Source: Cladorrhinum sp. PSN259
Taxonomy: Eukaryota; Ascomycota; Sordariomycetes; Sordariales; Podosporaceae
Length of the DNA: 64,000 nucleotides
Direction of reading: 5' to 3'
Assembly: GCA_033725935.1 (NCBI GenBank)
Contig: MU867065.1
Location: 558,001-622,000, forward strand
The notes beneath the pieces were generated by a model. That model saw nothing but the letters and a program-made list of their open reading frames with translations. It was not told the DNA's origin and ran no database searches. Every line of letters begins with the position of its first letter. Position 1 is the first letter of the stretch. Both the position numbers and the translations under genes were made by a program. Shown piece by piece: positions 10,639 through 21,508 of this stretch.

Positions 10639-11670
10639 CTAAAGAAGAGCAAAAATAGTCAATATTCCAAACACTGAGCCCCACACACTCCCACCAAGCC
10701 TGGACGCAGCACTCTGATCATTCCCTTCACGAGCCGCCTCTCCATCATCGTCACCATTCACATCCCCATTCCCATTGTCAGTTTCAATCTGACTTTCCAC
10801 ACCCCCGGAACTAGTTACATTAGTCTCAGACTCCTTGCCCAACCTCATGCACTTGATCGAAACCTTGCTCTTTTCTCCCTCCGCCCACGCAGGCGGCTTC
10901 AGAATCACAACCTGCAGCATATCGAGCGCCTGGTCGTAGAGCACAGCCGGGTCCGTCGGGGTTATGGAGGTAACCCAATCGGAGGTAATAACGTAGAACG
11001 GCCGTCCGCTCTGCGTCTGATTCGTCAGACGCAGCGACTGCAGCGCGAATCCGTTTGCAAAGTTTTCGCCGGCGCCGGGACTTGAAGTCCTCAGGTAGGC
11101 CCCCATCCAGCCGCCGCATTTCTGCACGGAAAAGAGCGTTGTCGGCCAGCAGTCCTTCTCGGTGCCGGCCGAGGCGACGGCCTCGATTGCTTCGATGCAG
11201 GATGAGCCGAGGATCGGGGTGCAGTCCCCCGAGTCGCGGGCCGCTTCCGGGAGGGATGCGTACTTGGACGTGAGGCTGGCCGGGGTTCCCCAGGTCAGGG
11301 CCGTCGTGAGGCAGTAAGGACTTTCGGCGACGCGCGCATGGTAGGCGGATGTGAGGTTTCCGCCGCCGGGCCAGGAGAAGTCGTAGGAGATTTGGACGGA
11401 GCGGTTGCTGGCAGGGCTACTGCTGCTGCGCAAGGGAAGGTCGGTGACGTTTACGCGCCACGTCCACTCCGTTTCGTTTGCTGCGAACGGCTTGAAGTTG
11501 AGGGAACGGGTCGCGTTGGGCGGGCGGCGGCCCTCGAGTGCCGCGATGACATTTTCGTCTTTTCCGGCACAGGCGCCGCCCCCGCATGATACCGATGGCT
11601 CATACTGGTATGCGGTGGTAGACCCCAGGAGGGATGTGATGAGCACTGCTGCGGTCGTTGCCAGACGCAT
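10639..11670 (-). CDS. putative GPI-anchored secreted protein, function unknown
   Basis: A single-exon 343-aa protein of no named family that I recognise. Residues 1-20 (MRLATTAAVLITSLLGSTTA) are a clear signal peptide. The mature part has at least eight cysteines (including CGGGAC, YCLTT, DCTP, SSCIEA, DCWPTT, KCGGW and IKCMR) and many N-glycosylation sequons. Residues about 275-320 are Asn/Asp/Gly/Ser-rich, and the chain ends in a hydrophobic tail (GSVWGSVFGILTIFALL) preceded by small residues, as in GPI signals. It is probably displayed on the plasma membrane or cell wall. A TATATA box lies about 80 bp upstream (11747-11755, minus strand). Confidence 0.82.
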   Translation of the reverse strand: MRLATTAAVLITSLLGSTTAYQYEPSVSCGGGACAGKDENVIAALEGRRPPNATRSLNFKPFAANETEWTWRVNVTDLPLRSSSSPASNRSVQISYDFSWPGGGNLTSAYHARVAESPYCLTTALTWGTPASLTSKYASLPEAARDSGDCTPILGSSCIEAIEAVASAGTEKDCWPTTLFSVQKCGGWMGAYLRTSSPGAGENFANGFALQSLRLTNQTQSGRPFYVITSDWVTSITPTDPAVLYDQALDMLQVVILKPPAWAEGEKSKVSIKCMRLGKESETNVTSSGGVESQIETDNGNGDVNGDDDGEAAREGNDQSAASRLGGSVWGSVFGILTIFALL

Positions 11671-12328
11671 TTCGAGGTTGTTGATTTTATTCTGTATAGG
11701 TACTCCAAACTGGATCCTCTTCCATAGACGATAGACAACAGGGGTTGAATATATACATACATGTACTTGGGCAGTTTCTCACGTGCGCCTCGGTAATGGT
11801 TGTTTTTGGACTAGTTGGACGGAGGGATACACCAAGTGTACGCACCACCCGCATCTTAGTGTCTTGGAGAAGGGCATTTTCGACGCGGAAGACAGAACCG
11901 GATGGCCAGGCAGATTCGGCAACGTGGGGCCGAAAACTCCAAGTACTGGGGCCGATAATCCGGAGCTCGATGCCAGCTCAGACTCAGCACAGCTCTGGTG
12001 CAAATATACCTAGACAGCGGTGAGAGCAAGTGGACATGTAGCTATAAGCCCCATAGAGATAAGGCGCTGAGGTGCGATACGGCCGACGACGACAGTTGGT
12101 AATTAGGATTCTCCTACCAACATCAATTCCATTCAAGCTCAGCTTGTTCTTGACAAAATAAAGTGGCCTAACGTTTCTACTTATTATAGCCTCCTTGTTG
12201 TGTGCTCCACCATGTGTGGCCCCACCCTGCTGCAGCCGGGGCAACCCTCGGCTGTGCTGCAGCCAGCCACTTTTGTAGGTAGATAGCACGTTGTGGGATT
12301 TCTCTCTCCCACAGCATCAGTTCATTCA
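11671..12328. other. intergenic, no gene seen
   Basis: Holds the promoter of the GPI protein gene and the 3' end of the STAND-N/retropepsin-like gene. Short open frames at 11745-12023 look random. Confidence 0.45.
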
Positions 12329-14255
12329 TCATCTTTCTATTTCATCACTGCGTCGCCCTCCTATATTCCTAGTCGCTTCTTTGTCGCCGTTTAACTCCTC
12401 TAGCGGCAGAAGCTCACCTTTTGGGTTCTGCTCTTTTCTATGCCACAGAGCAGAAAGGCCTCGACGATTTTTGTGCACGCTAGCCTTCTCTATGCCATTC
12501 TCTCTCTCCCTTTCCTTCCCCTTCCCCTTTTGCTTTTTTTGCTTGTGCGTTGTCTTCGCTTGAGCCGCCTCATCAGGTTGAACAAGTACATCATTCCTGC
12601 TCGTTTCCTCTTCAATAGAGCGCTGAGAGGGTGTTGGCGAGGCAGGTTGAAGTCGCAAGGTAGAGCCGTGGGGTGGACCTTGGTGAGATGAATGAGACAT
12701 CACTGGGGTCGTCGTAGATGGTCCGGCAACGGTTGGCTGATTCATGGAAGCCGATTTGGGTTCAATCGAAGTGGGTTGGCTGTCGAACTCTTGGAGGAAT
12801 CTCTGGTTTGCCTTTCTCTTACTTGAATCGTCGACAATTTGGCGCTGTGAGTCACGGTGCCTTCCTGAAGTAATGTGTTAGGTTATGGATGGATGTGTAC
12901 ATATGTAGGTACAAAGTGTGCTTGGGTTAAGTGATGTAACAGAAAATTAAATACATACTCCACGGCCAATGATCGTCAAGGACTGGGAAAGCCGCGTCAG
13001 GCTCCTTCAGAAATGTATTCATCGCGATAATGATGCGAAATTCAACTTCGTTGTCGACGACAATGAAAGTGTTTCTCCGCTCAACTCGATCGGATTCTCC
13101 ATACCATAGGAGAGACACCTTTTCCTTCGTGACGAAATTGTTGTTGTCAAGAGTTTGTAAGGTAGCGGGAATACCGTCTTCTTCGGTGATGGGAACCACC
13201 TTTGACATATCAAATTTGTAATCGACCAGGACCTTCCGATTGATCAAGCAATGCTTCGTACCGCTGTCAGCCACCGCCCTCACTGGTTGGAACCTCCAGC
13301 GGTCAACCCCCGCCACACCTTGATGTTCAAATGCAAGGATAACAGTACAGGCGTAGTCAAATCTGGCGAGTTTAAGAAAACGTTCGTAGGTACGCTCATT
13401 CTTTACACGATCGATGTTTTCCGGAGACTTATTAGTATCCTGACCGACATTCCTCGGGTGCGGGACAGTAGCTTGAGACGCAGAATCATTGTTTAGGCTG
13501 GTTGTCGGGGCTTGATGTTTTGATACGCGAGCTTCGGGTGTAGGGCTCCGGGTGCCTCCATCGGGCATGGCACCAGGAGAACTCTTTGCTTCGTCATGGT
13601 CATGTTCTTGGTGTTCAAGATTATTGATGACAATCCTGAGTACTAATTCCCTTTCGAGAAGGATGAGCAATTTGTATAATCGTGTTAGGGAGGGGGCTGA
13701 TAAGTACATGGGTAGCTTACTGCATTTCGCGAAAACCATTCATTGTACGAATACTGAAAAACAAATAAGACCATGACATGAGTGGTTAGTATCAACATCA
13801 ACGGGAAGGGTGGATGGTGGAAATAATCACAAAATAACATACTCGGAGGCAAGATCTCTCAGGAGCAGGATGGAGTCCCGGAAAGATTTGTAGCTTGCCC
13901 GGAAAGCATCACTTTGATGACGCCCATGGCTTTCCAAAAAGACTTTAGTTCGTCTCACAGCTCGAGAAATTCTATCTTCATCCTCTGCTGGCAATATTCT
14001 TTTGAGAGTCAGCATCAATTCACGCTGCTTCTCGAGACAAGACTGGAGGGAAAGCTCCACAGAGGCCCGAAGGTTGGGGGAGTAACGGTTCGATTCGATT
14101 GCCTCTGCGCATTCTTTCAAAATCGCTGACAGGATCTTCAACTCGCCAACAATATTGACCAATTTACTGTCAATGGCGCCATCGAAAGTCTTTAAAAGAG
14201 CGCGAACAAAATGGAAAAGCCCTAAAACAGTAGCTGCAGCGCCGAGGGGATCCAT
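12329..14255 (-). CDS. STAND-type N-terminal domain plus retropepsin-like domain protein
   Basis: I assemble four exons: 13843-14255, 13721-13753, 12959-13650 and 12329-12864. Donors are GTATGT, GTAAGC and GTATGT, with CTAAC branch points in all three introns. The joined frame is open for 557 aa. Residues 1-145 (MDPLGAAATVLGLFHFVRAL, then helices ending in LLRDLAS) match the fungal N-terminal domain of STAND proteins (Helo_like_N, PF17111 type). Residues about 255-400 look like a retropepsin-like aspartic protease fold: VRAVADSGTKHCLINRKVL, with Asp277 in a D-S-G-T variant of the D-T-G motif, a VSLLWYG strand and NTFIVVDNEVEFRIIIAMNTF where such proteins have a DVILG-type strand. The tail is Gln/Lys/Ser-rich and basic. 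No NB-ARC or NACHT is present. It is divergent from the DUF6594 gene. Activity is uncertain because the motif is degenerate. Confidence 0.75.
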
Positions 14256-14912
14256 TCGAGTTGCTACTAGTAGGCAAATTTGTGAGACCTTGCGTCGAAC
14301 TGATTTGAAGAAAGCAACTTGACTACTGGTAATCAAAGTTGGGAGTGAGAGATTTCTGAATTGGCCCACGGAATTCGACAAGTACTTGTATGCTTGAGCA
14401 ACAAGTGTTCCGCCGGCGTGCGAGACAGGCTCGCGCAATGGCTGCTCAGCTTTCCAAGCCATCAGTCCCCTGCTCATGCACCTGAAGCAATATTGCATCA
14501 ATTCATTTAAAATTGGTGCTCGAACCCCCAATAGGAGACTGACTTGGCCACAACATGTCAGCGCCGTAAAGTCAGCCTTCGGCGCCACACAGCTTCAAGC
14601 AAAGCCGTAGACCAGTAGGATTGATTGCAGTATGGAAAGACCTTCGGCTATTTCATTCTTTTCTAGGAGATAATATGCTCACCGCAGTTCAAGCTCCAAT
14701 TGCCTGGAGACTAGGTTCCCGCCCTTGTGGTCAAGGTATGCAGCCTGGTTCGAGAAGGCGTTTTCCCTTCCGCTGTGCTTAATATTGCCACTCAAACACA
14801 TGTATTTACGTGTCCGTAAACCTGCAAGAATTCCCACAACCGACTGAATTTACGACATCCTCCAAATAATCAAAGCGCTCAAAGAATCTACGCCCTGATT
14901 AAATCGAATAGA
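14256..14912. other. divergent intergenic region
   Basis: Shared upstream region of the minus-strand STAND-N/retropepsin gene and the plus-strand DUF6594 gene. The minus-strand frame upstream of 14255 stays open to 14588. I read that as chance, because PF17111 proteins usually begin at the MDPL-type methionine. Confidence 0.45.
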
Positions 14913-16224
14913 ATGGCAACTTCATCTCCAATAACACAGCTGAATCTCGGCACAGTGCCCAAGGCCACAAACTATGAACCACAGTATTATCACAAAGTTC
15001 TCAGGAACATGGAGCTGGCTAAGAGTTTAGCAATTTTTCGGCGATTTGATGACATCAATCTACGCAATGTCATGTCTCTCCAAGCCGAAATCACCACACT
15101 CGACGAGATGCTGAAGCAGCGTCAAAAGATTGATTTCCAGAACCCACAGTGTCCGCCATACAATCGAAGCTTCAAGGCCCTTCGAGATTCTCACCTACCT
15201 AGGAAGCATCAAGACAGCAATCAGGACTGTCGAAACGCTGGCAGAGATGGTATCGTTAATCATGAATCTGAAAAGATACGACAGGGCACTGGCAACGGAA
15301 CGTCTGGTTGTTGTTGCAAATGTGAACATTGCTCGGCTGCCACTGCGCTCACAGGCACCTCGCAGTACGCCTTGATGGAGAAAATTCGAATCAAGATGGC
15401 TGAGTATAGTGCGTCCAACCGTATAGCGGACTCTAAAGATTGAAGAAGCCAGTAACTAACCATTCACCGTTTCCACAGATGCCCTAATTCTACAAGGTCA
15501 GGACCTGTTGTGCATATTTTGATCATGCAAAGAGCTGTGCGTTCCGGCAACTGATACCCACCATTTGATTTAGTCTCGAAATTGTCCGAGCTTCCTTCGC
15601 CTCCAAAGTCACAACTGCAAATGTTGAAGGATTTATTGAGATTTGAAGGGGAGAGACTACCTGCAGATGGCGATGATACTTTCCCACCGTCGGCAGAGTA
15701 CGTCACTTGGGAGGACAGCGACCCAGAAAGATACTACACTCTCGACCACCAAGACGCCGAGAACGACTCTCTAACCCAGCTAATGAAGGGCTACATTCTA
15801 CCCGTGTTCCACTGGTTGGTCGGCAAAAGACTTCTTAAAAGCAAGGTCATCGATGCCGAAGCTGGTCTGTCATACTATGAGGACGAAAAGCTTGTAAAGG
15901 CGAGCAGCATCATCGTCGTCATGATCTCGTCGGCGCTTCCTGTCGCCACGATCTATGTTCTCAATAAAGTGGACAGTACAAACATTCGCATTGCATGGAC
16001 TATTGGTTTTACCATGATCTTTGCTGGCATGCTTGTGCTTTTCAGTTCAGCAAAGCGAGCTGAAATCTTTGCAGCCACTGCCACGTGAGTCATTTTTCCG
16101 GATTGCTTGCTCCTCAAATAAAAAAGCTAATCAGGGCCTTCCATCCTTTGCATCTAGTTTTGCTGCGGTCGAGGTTGTCTTCATTGGCAGTGCCATAAGC
16201 AACTCGTCGAGTCCAGCTCCATGA
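14913..16224 (+). CDS. DUF6594 family membrane protein
   Basis: Exons 14913-15408, 15479-15496, 15574-16084 and 16158-16224 join to a 363-aa frame. The N-terminal LAIFRRFDDINLRNVMSLQA is the typical opening of DUF6594, followed by the helix MEKIRIKMAEYNALILQVSK created by the two small introns. The C-terminus has two or three membrane helices (SSIIVVMISSALPVATIYVL, IAWTIGFTMIFAGMLVLF, FAAVEVVFIGSAI), again as in the family. The second intron uses an unusual GTCAGG donor. Inside exon 1, 15250-15354 has a GTATCG donor and CTCACAG acceptor and is exactly 105 nt. Removing it keeps the frame and deletes a Cys-rich stretch (CCCKCEHC) that does not fit the family, so it may be a further intron. DUF6594 function is unknown. 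Confidence 0.78.
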
Positions 16225-18621
16225 AACCGGCTGAGGGGCGGTATTCCCTCATTACCTTGATGATCAAAGGAAATAAAACCGATTAGACAGGTTCTTTCAA
16301 TGATAGGGTTAAATATAAAGAACTACCCTTCTTGGTGCCATAATAGATCGTGCTGAGGTTTTCCACACCATTCGGCCTCCATCGCCTGAGAAGCCCGCGG
16401 TAGACTTGAGAGGTTCGTGCCGGGCTCGGTTAGAACTTTTCACCGGACTTTAGGGTTTCTGAGCAGTCACCAATCCTTCTTACCGATGCAGTGGCCTTCT
16501 AGCCAGTAGTCGGTTGCTTCAACGGAGCTTTAAAGTGGTGCCCCGGAGCCAGTCTCTTGTGCTTCATGAATTGGAAAAGACCGTGCTCTGACAAAAGGGG
16601 GTAGTAAATGACTGAACGAAAGCGAACTGTCAAGATAACTGATGCATTGATGACAATGCATTCCCAGCCATCCTCTACCAAACTCAGCCTCCTCATAGGC
16701 AGCTTGAAACTATACCATGTCAAGGAGTGTCAGGCCCAAGAGCGAGCATTCAACAAACACTATTGGGTTCACCGACAATCTTGGGGAGGCTGTGTGGAAG
16801 CAGGAAGAGAAAGAGGAAGCGGAGGAGATGAGATGCCTGCTGTGCCCAATCTTGGTCAACTCGTTGCGTGGCCGGCGGCAAAGAACCTTGAGCACTTGAA
16901 GCATTCGGCGATGAGCCTGAACTGAACATCTAGAACAGTTGGATGCAACTAGCTCCGTATTCCCGGGAATGGGCAGGAGGCGCGGGAATTGGCGGACGAC
17001 GTATCACTGTCTGACTCGGGAAAATGACTCCGACTCGGATTCGTAAAGAAATATCAAAATCTCAAATTTTGTTGTTGTGGCTGTGCATCGCCGCCTTGCG
17101 TGTGCAGGGACGCGTTTTCAACCCACGAGTTTGCCCGGTGGCTTGGTTGATTTCTCTTGTCATTCGCCGTCGGGTCGTCTTGATGCAAGGCACACACATT
17201 GCGAAACACCGACTCCTGAAAAGAGAAATCAGAAAGGAGAGGCCTCAAAGGAGCAACTGCCGACTTGAAGGTTTCTGGTGGCTTGCGCAAGACTTGTTTC
17301 ATTGACATCCTGTGACAGCCAATCATGGGTTCAGGGCGTACTGGGCCGAGATGTCTGTTAATAAATGCCACTTTTTGTATGTGAAAATGGACTCATCACT
17401 AACAGAGAGTTTGCCTGCGTGACCTGCTGCATTCGCGCAGCGCACTGCAGCCAGATTTCCTCGGATGATTGGCCACCACCAAAAAGAGGCACTTTTCCTA
17501 ATCTTGCACCGAATGATGATAATGTCAATTTTTTTTTGCCGTCAGGCACGGGAAGCCTTTACACCGCTGCTCCTCAGGAATTACAATGACAAAGTCAAAT
17601 TGCCCCTCACCGTCTCGCTCAATTTTGCTAAAAAAGGAAACTTTTCTGTAAGTGGCTGTTTGTGCGGGAAGAAAGAACACCCTGCATGTAACTCTCTGAG
17701 AATGACAGAAAGAAAAAAAAGGGTTTCTGAGATTATCTTGTCATGAACTGTATCTGCCTATCCAAGCAAAAGATTATTTTGATGCGTCATATTGTTCAAC
17801 TCGTAATATTGTATCTCCGAAAAAATACGACACATCCAACCAACTGAATTGCAGTGCCTGGTAACTGGAATTCCGAGCCCAGCCTCAAACTTACAACACC
17901 CAACCCAACACACACACTCTCCGAACTAACGGGAGGAACCAATGAGGCTGACGTGAGGCTCAAAGAAAACTTCCTGCAAAACTTCCTTTTCACAACTTCC
18001 TTTTTGCCCCTTTTTCCTAGGTAATCTAATCCCATTCAATTCTTTTTGGTTGTTGTTCAAGTTGTCCCAGCCTCTCGGGCCCGGAGTAATTTACACCCCC
18101 CACCCCCCTCCCCCTTACCCTCCCGAACGGAAGCCCAACCAGGTGGTGCGCCCCAAAACGACCACTCCAACTCATCATCAACAACACCATCGGCAGGATT
18201 GATACATAATTTCCCCCACGACGACCCGGGTCTCGACCCAGTAAGTAAGGCAAAGCCTCCGAGATCCGAAGGACCGGTACCGAATTGATGGTCATCATAC
18301 AAAAAGCAATGACAATAACAACGCGCGGGCTTAGCAAACTGGTCTCTTTTTTTGGTTGTCACAACAAATGCATCCCATAATTCCTCCCCACTCCATACCG
18401 CGTCACACAATTATGAACAAGAAAAGTTTTTTAAGGGGTTTTTTTTGGGCATGAAATGCAGATGTTGATTGGGGATGCAAATTGTGTTGGTGGGTTCAAA
18501 ATACAGTATTCGATGTAGTGTACTTACTGTAACATGTACAAAGCCACAGTGTAAGCCCACGCAAACAAACAAAAAAAAAGCCCAAGGTGAAACCCGCAGG
18601 CATTTTCCAATCCCACATCCG

Positions 18622-18650
18622 TCCATCCATCCATCCATCCATCCATCCAT
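18622..18650. repeat. (TCCA)n microsatellite
   Basis: About seven uninterrupted copies of the tetranucleotide TCCA lie in non-coding DNA downstream of the cyclin gene. Confidence 0.9.
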
Positions 18651-19544
18651 GAATGCCAATAAAAAAAAACGCAGACTGCTGCATGAATCCAACAAACGTG
18701 GCAAAGTTCCAGGTCATTACACTAGCTTTCAATCACCGTTGACTCTATTCAACAGATGCAAGCCTGCAGGTATGTACATACCAGGGTCACAGGCAGGCAA
18801 TGCAGGCAGCGCAGCAGCAGGCAGGTAGGCAGGCGACAGTCCCATTGGCAAATACCGTGACCATGTACTGGTAGGCAGATGAACAAACATTCCCCTCATT
18901 TTACCACATCCACTTGTACACTACCGCACGCATCTGTATCACACATCTCTGTACCACCACACCACACCACACCAGTTGTTCCACTCACGACTGAATCATT
19001 GGCAAATGAGCAGACCACGCGACATGCCGGAAATGGATACACACCACAACAACCACCCACAAGTGCACAACCGCAACCAACCTCTCGATTTTCCAAGATA
19101 CAAAAGTAAATCCGTAATAAGATACTAACACGGTATGGTATGTATGCCAATTCAGTCAACAATTTCTGATTATAAATTAAATTACACTTATATACAATTT
19201 ACATGCACCGATTCCCCGCCGTCCTCTCTCTATACATACAGTACTTATAACCAGAAAGCAAGAGTTAAAAGCAAAACATTTCCACCTCGAAAGCAATAAA
19301 AAGCACTAAACAGGCAATGCATGAACTGAAATGATAACAATGATGATGATTAAGAGCAAAGAATATCTTCGCTCAGGTAGGTGTCTTGTCTCTTGCTCGC
19401 TATCTTATAAGCTAAAACAAATGAAAATGGTTTAAAAAAAATTAGACTTTCTTTCTGTATGAAGAGCTTCCGAGAAATCTCCCCCATTTAGTTCCCTTTC
19501 CATAATAAAACCCTCCAATAAAACGCCCAGATAAATGCTCAATG

Positions 19545-19545
19545 T

Positions 19546-19573
<28 letters not shown>
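19545..19573. repeat. (GT)n microsatellite in the cyclin 3' region
   Basis: About 14 GT units, which read as CA units in the sense of the minus-strand cyclin transcript, roughly 280 bp past its stop codon. Confidence 0.9.
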
Positions 19574-19576
<3 letters not shown>

Positions 19577-19851
19577 CTGATAACAATAATGATGATGGTG
19601 TGTGCCCTCGAGTGTGTGATGATTACTTTTTTGTCCAAATGACAACCCAAAGTCAAACCCCAAACTCCCAAGAACTCCACACACCCGCCACAAAACTCCT
19701 TTCCTCAGGGTAAGCACCGTCCGGCAATGCTCCAAGCAGAAAAAAAGACAAATTCCCAACCAAAGCTCCTAATGTAGATGCAAGTTTTTATGTAGTCGTC
19801 AACAATAAAAGAAAAACGTCATAATCGTCAAAAGTTCCTTCCGTTCAACCT

Positions 19852-21102
19852 TTACCGAACAGTGACACTGCTGAAAACTCTCCCCAACATCCCCTTCATC
19901 CTCTTGACTCTCCCTCCATCAGCCTCCATACTTCTCAAATCCTCAGCGCTTATCTCATAAGGAAGCATCTTTCCACTTCGGCTGCTTGCCTTGCGGGTAT
20001 GAGTGTGCTGAGCATACATTGCATCCTTCTCGGGAACACAAGGCCTGCCGACGTGGACCGGTGAGTCGTAGAGATCCATGTTCTCGTGAATGGTCTGCAT
20101 CTCCTCGGGTCCGCTGTAGGAGTAAATGTATGGCTCTGACTCCTTCATCGGAGCAGTGCCCATGTCCTCCTCACCAAGTGGGGTGGTAGCCCGAGACGAG
20201 CTGATGCTGCCTGCGTACGAAGAGTTGCTCGAGTACAAACCGGGAGGTGATGGGTCGCGCGAAGAATCCCGGCTGTAGCTGCGGCTGCTTGTGGAAGTAC
20301 CCCTCGACCGTGATGATCCTCTTGATGCTGGGGAAGAATAAGCCTGGTCGGCGGAGATGGCAATAGCTTGAGAGCGGGCGACGGCAATCCACTGATCCTC
20401 GGATTGGCACTCGACTTGCCTCTTTGCTGCTGCTGCTGCGAGACGCATCTCCTGGATCTCACGGGCGTGGCTGACCTCGACTTCAATTCGTAGGGGGGCG
20501 AGGAAGTATTCGAGTTCGCGGTAGAGATCCTCCTGGGTAATGCGCAGATCCCAGTCCAAAAGGTAGAGAAGCTGCTTCTCCATCAGGTTGACCTCTGTTC
20601 TAGAGAAGCCAAAGCTGCATGCGGCAGTGGAGATGCAGCTGTAGTTGGCCCAGTGCTTGTTTTTCGGTGAGCTGTCGTTGAGGTACTTTGCGGCGAGGAT
20701 GAGTGCTGCAAGGAAAATGCGGTGAGTGGTGCATCGGAGACCCTTGGCCATGGGCTGCAGGCGGGATTTGAGACGGTTGAGGTAAACCAGTGTTGACATG
20801 AGTGTTGGTACTTGGACGTTGGAGGCGATGACCAGGCGGGTGATGAACTCCTCGAGGGTCGGAAGCGAGCCGTCCTCGCATCTTACTGCCCTTGGTGGTG
20901 GTGTCCTTGGGGGAGAAGGATATCTTGATCGGCTGTTGGCGTCGACGGTTGGTGGTGGCATCATGGTGGGGTCGCACTGGATAACATCGTAGGCGGCCTT
21001 TGCCAAGTATCTGACCATATCCTTGTTGACAGAGAGGTAGATAAACTTCTCAAGAGCGCCGGCTTGGAGCTCGGCGTGGCTCAAGAGTGATATCGAGTCC
21101 AT
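19852..21102 (-). CDS. pclA: Pcl/PHO80-type cyclin (PclA-like)
   Basis: A single-exon 416-aa protein; I start at the ATG at 21102 (MDSISLLSHAELQAGALEKF). The region from about 10 to 190 is a PHO80/Pcl cyclin box: YLAKAAYDVIQCDP, LPTLEEFITRLVIASNVQVP, LMSTLVYLNRLKSR, TTHRIFLAALILAAKYLNDS, HWANYSCI and RTEVNLMEKQLLYLLDWDLR. The C-terminal half is Ser/Arg-rich with many SP and TP sites and ends in a basic tail. Such cyclins activate Pho85/PhoA-class kinases and, in Aspergillus, PclA acts in cell cycle and sporulation. The mRNA leader carries a long CA repeat just before the ATG, and about 10 kb of gene-free DNA lies upstream. The exact paralogue (PclA or another Pcl1/2-like member) is inferred. 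Confidence 0.87.
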   Translation of the reverse strand: MDSISLLSHAELQAGALEKFIYLSVNKDMVRYLAKAAYDVIQCDPTMMPPPTVDANSRSRYPSPPRTPPPRAVRCEDGSLPTLEEFITRLVIASNVQVPTLMSTLVYLNRLKSRLQPMAKGLRCTTHRIFLAALILAAKYLNDSSPKNKHWANYSCISTAACSFGFSRTEVNLMEKQLLYLLDWDLRITQEDLYRELEYFLAPLRIEVEVSHAREIQEMRLAAAAAKRQVECQSEDQWIAVARSQAIAISADQAYSSPASRGSSRSRGTSTSSRSYSRDSSRDPSPPGLYSSNSSYAGSISSSRATTPLGEEDMGTAPMKESEPYIYSYSGPEEMQTIHENMDLYDSPVHVGRPCVPEKDAMYAQHTHTRKASSRSGKMLPYEISAEDLRSMEADGGRVKRMKGMLGRVFSSVTVR

Positions 21103-21115
21103 GGTGTTGGTCTGG

Positions 21116-21116
<1 letters not shown>

Positions 21117-21155
<39 letters not shown>
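21117..21155. repeat. (CA)n microsatellite in the cyclin 5' leader
   Basis: About 18 GT units on the plus strand (CA in the cyclin transcript) end some 15 bp upstream of the cyclin start codon. Confidence 0.92.
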
Positions 21156-21161
<6 letters not shown>

Positions 21162-21494
21162 TTGAGTGTTGATGTGTTGATGTGATGTCTAAGTGACAGA
21201 TATATAAAAGAAATAAGTGCCTGACTCTTTCTTTCTTTCCTTGGTGTTCGAGATGATGATGGAAAAATGGAAACCCGCTTGGGGGTTGTCTGAAGTTATA
21301 ATAAACCAGACGGGAGTGCAGGGGGGTCTGTGGGAATATCAACAACTCAACAACGGGTTTGCACAAAAGGCCGTGCGGCGAAGCCCCAGTGACAAAATCT
21401 TGGGGTAGCGGCCGGGTGCGGGCTCGGCAAAATTGGTGGAAGGCTGAACAGACAGATGTGTGTTCCAGGCGTGGGCCGCACTGGGAGGCTTCCA

Positions 21495-21508
21495 GGGGGG
21501 GGGGGGGG
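21495..21508. repeat. poly-G tract
   Basis: A run of 14 G in the cyclin upstream region. A tract this long can form quadruplex-like structure and is prone to sequencing error. Confidence 0.85.

Larger units (their letters stand above)
16225..19851. other. gene-poor region, probably includes the cyclin 3' UTR
   Basis: No gene could be supported over 3.6 kb. Open frames are short and of random composition. Poly-A/T tracts, a TCCA tetranucleotide repeat and a GT repeat are present. The last few hundred bases before 19852 are probably the 3' UTR of the cyclin. Confidence 0.5.
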
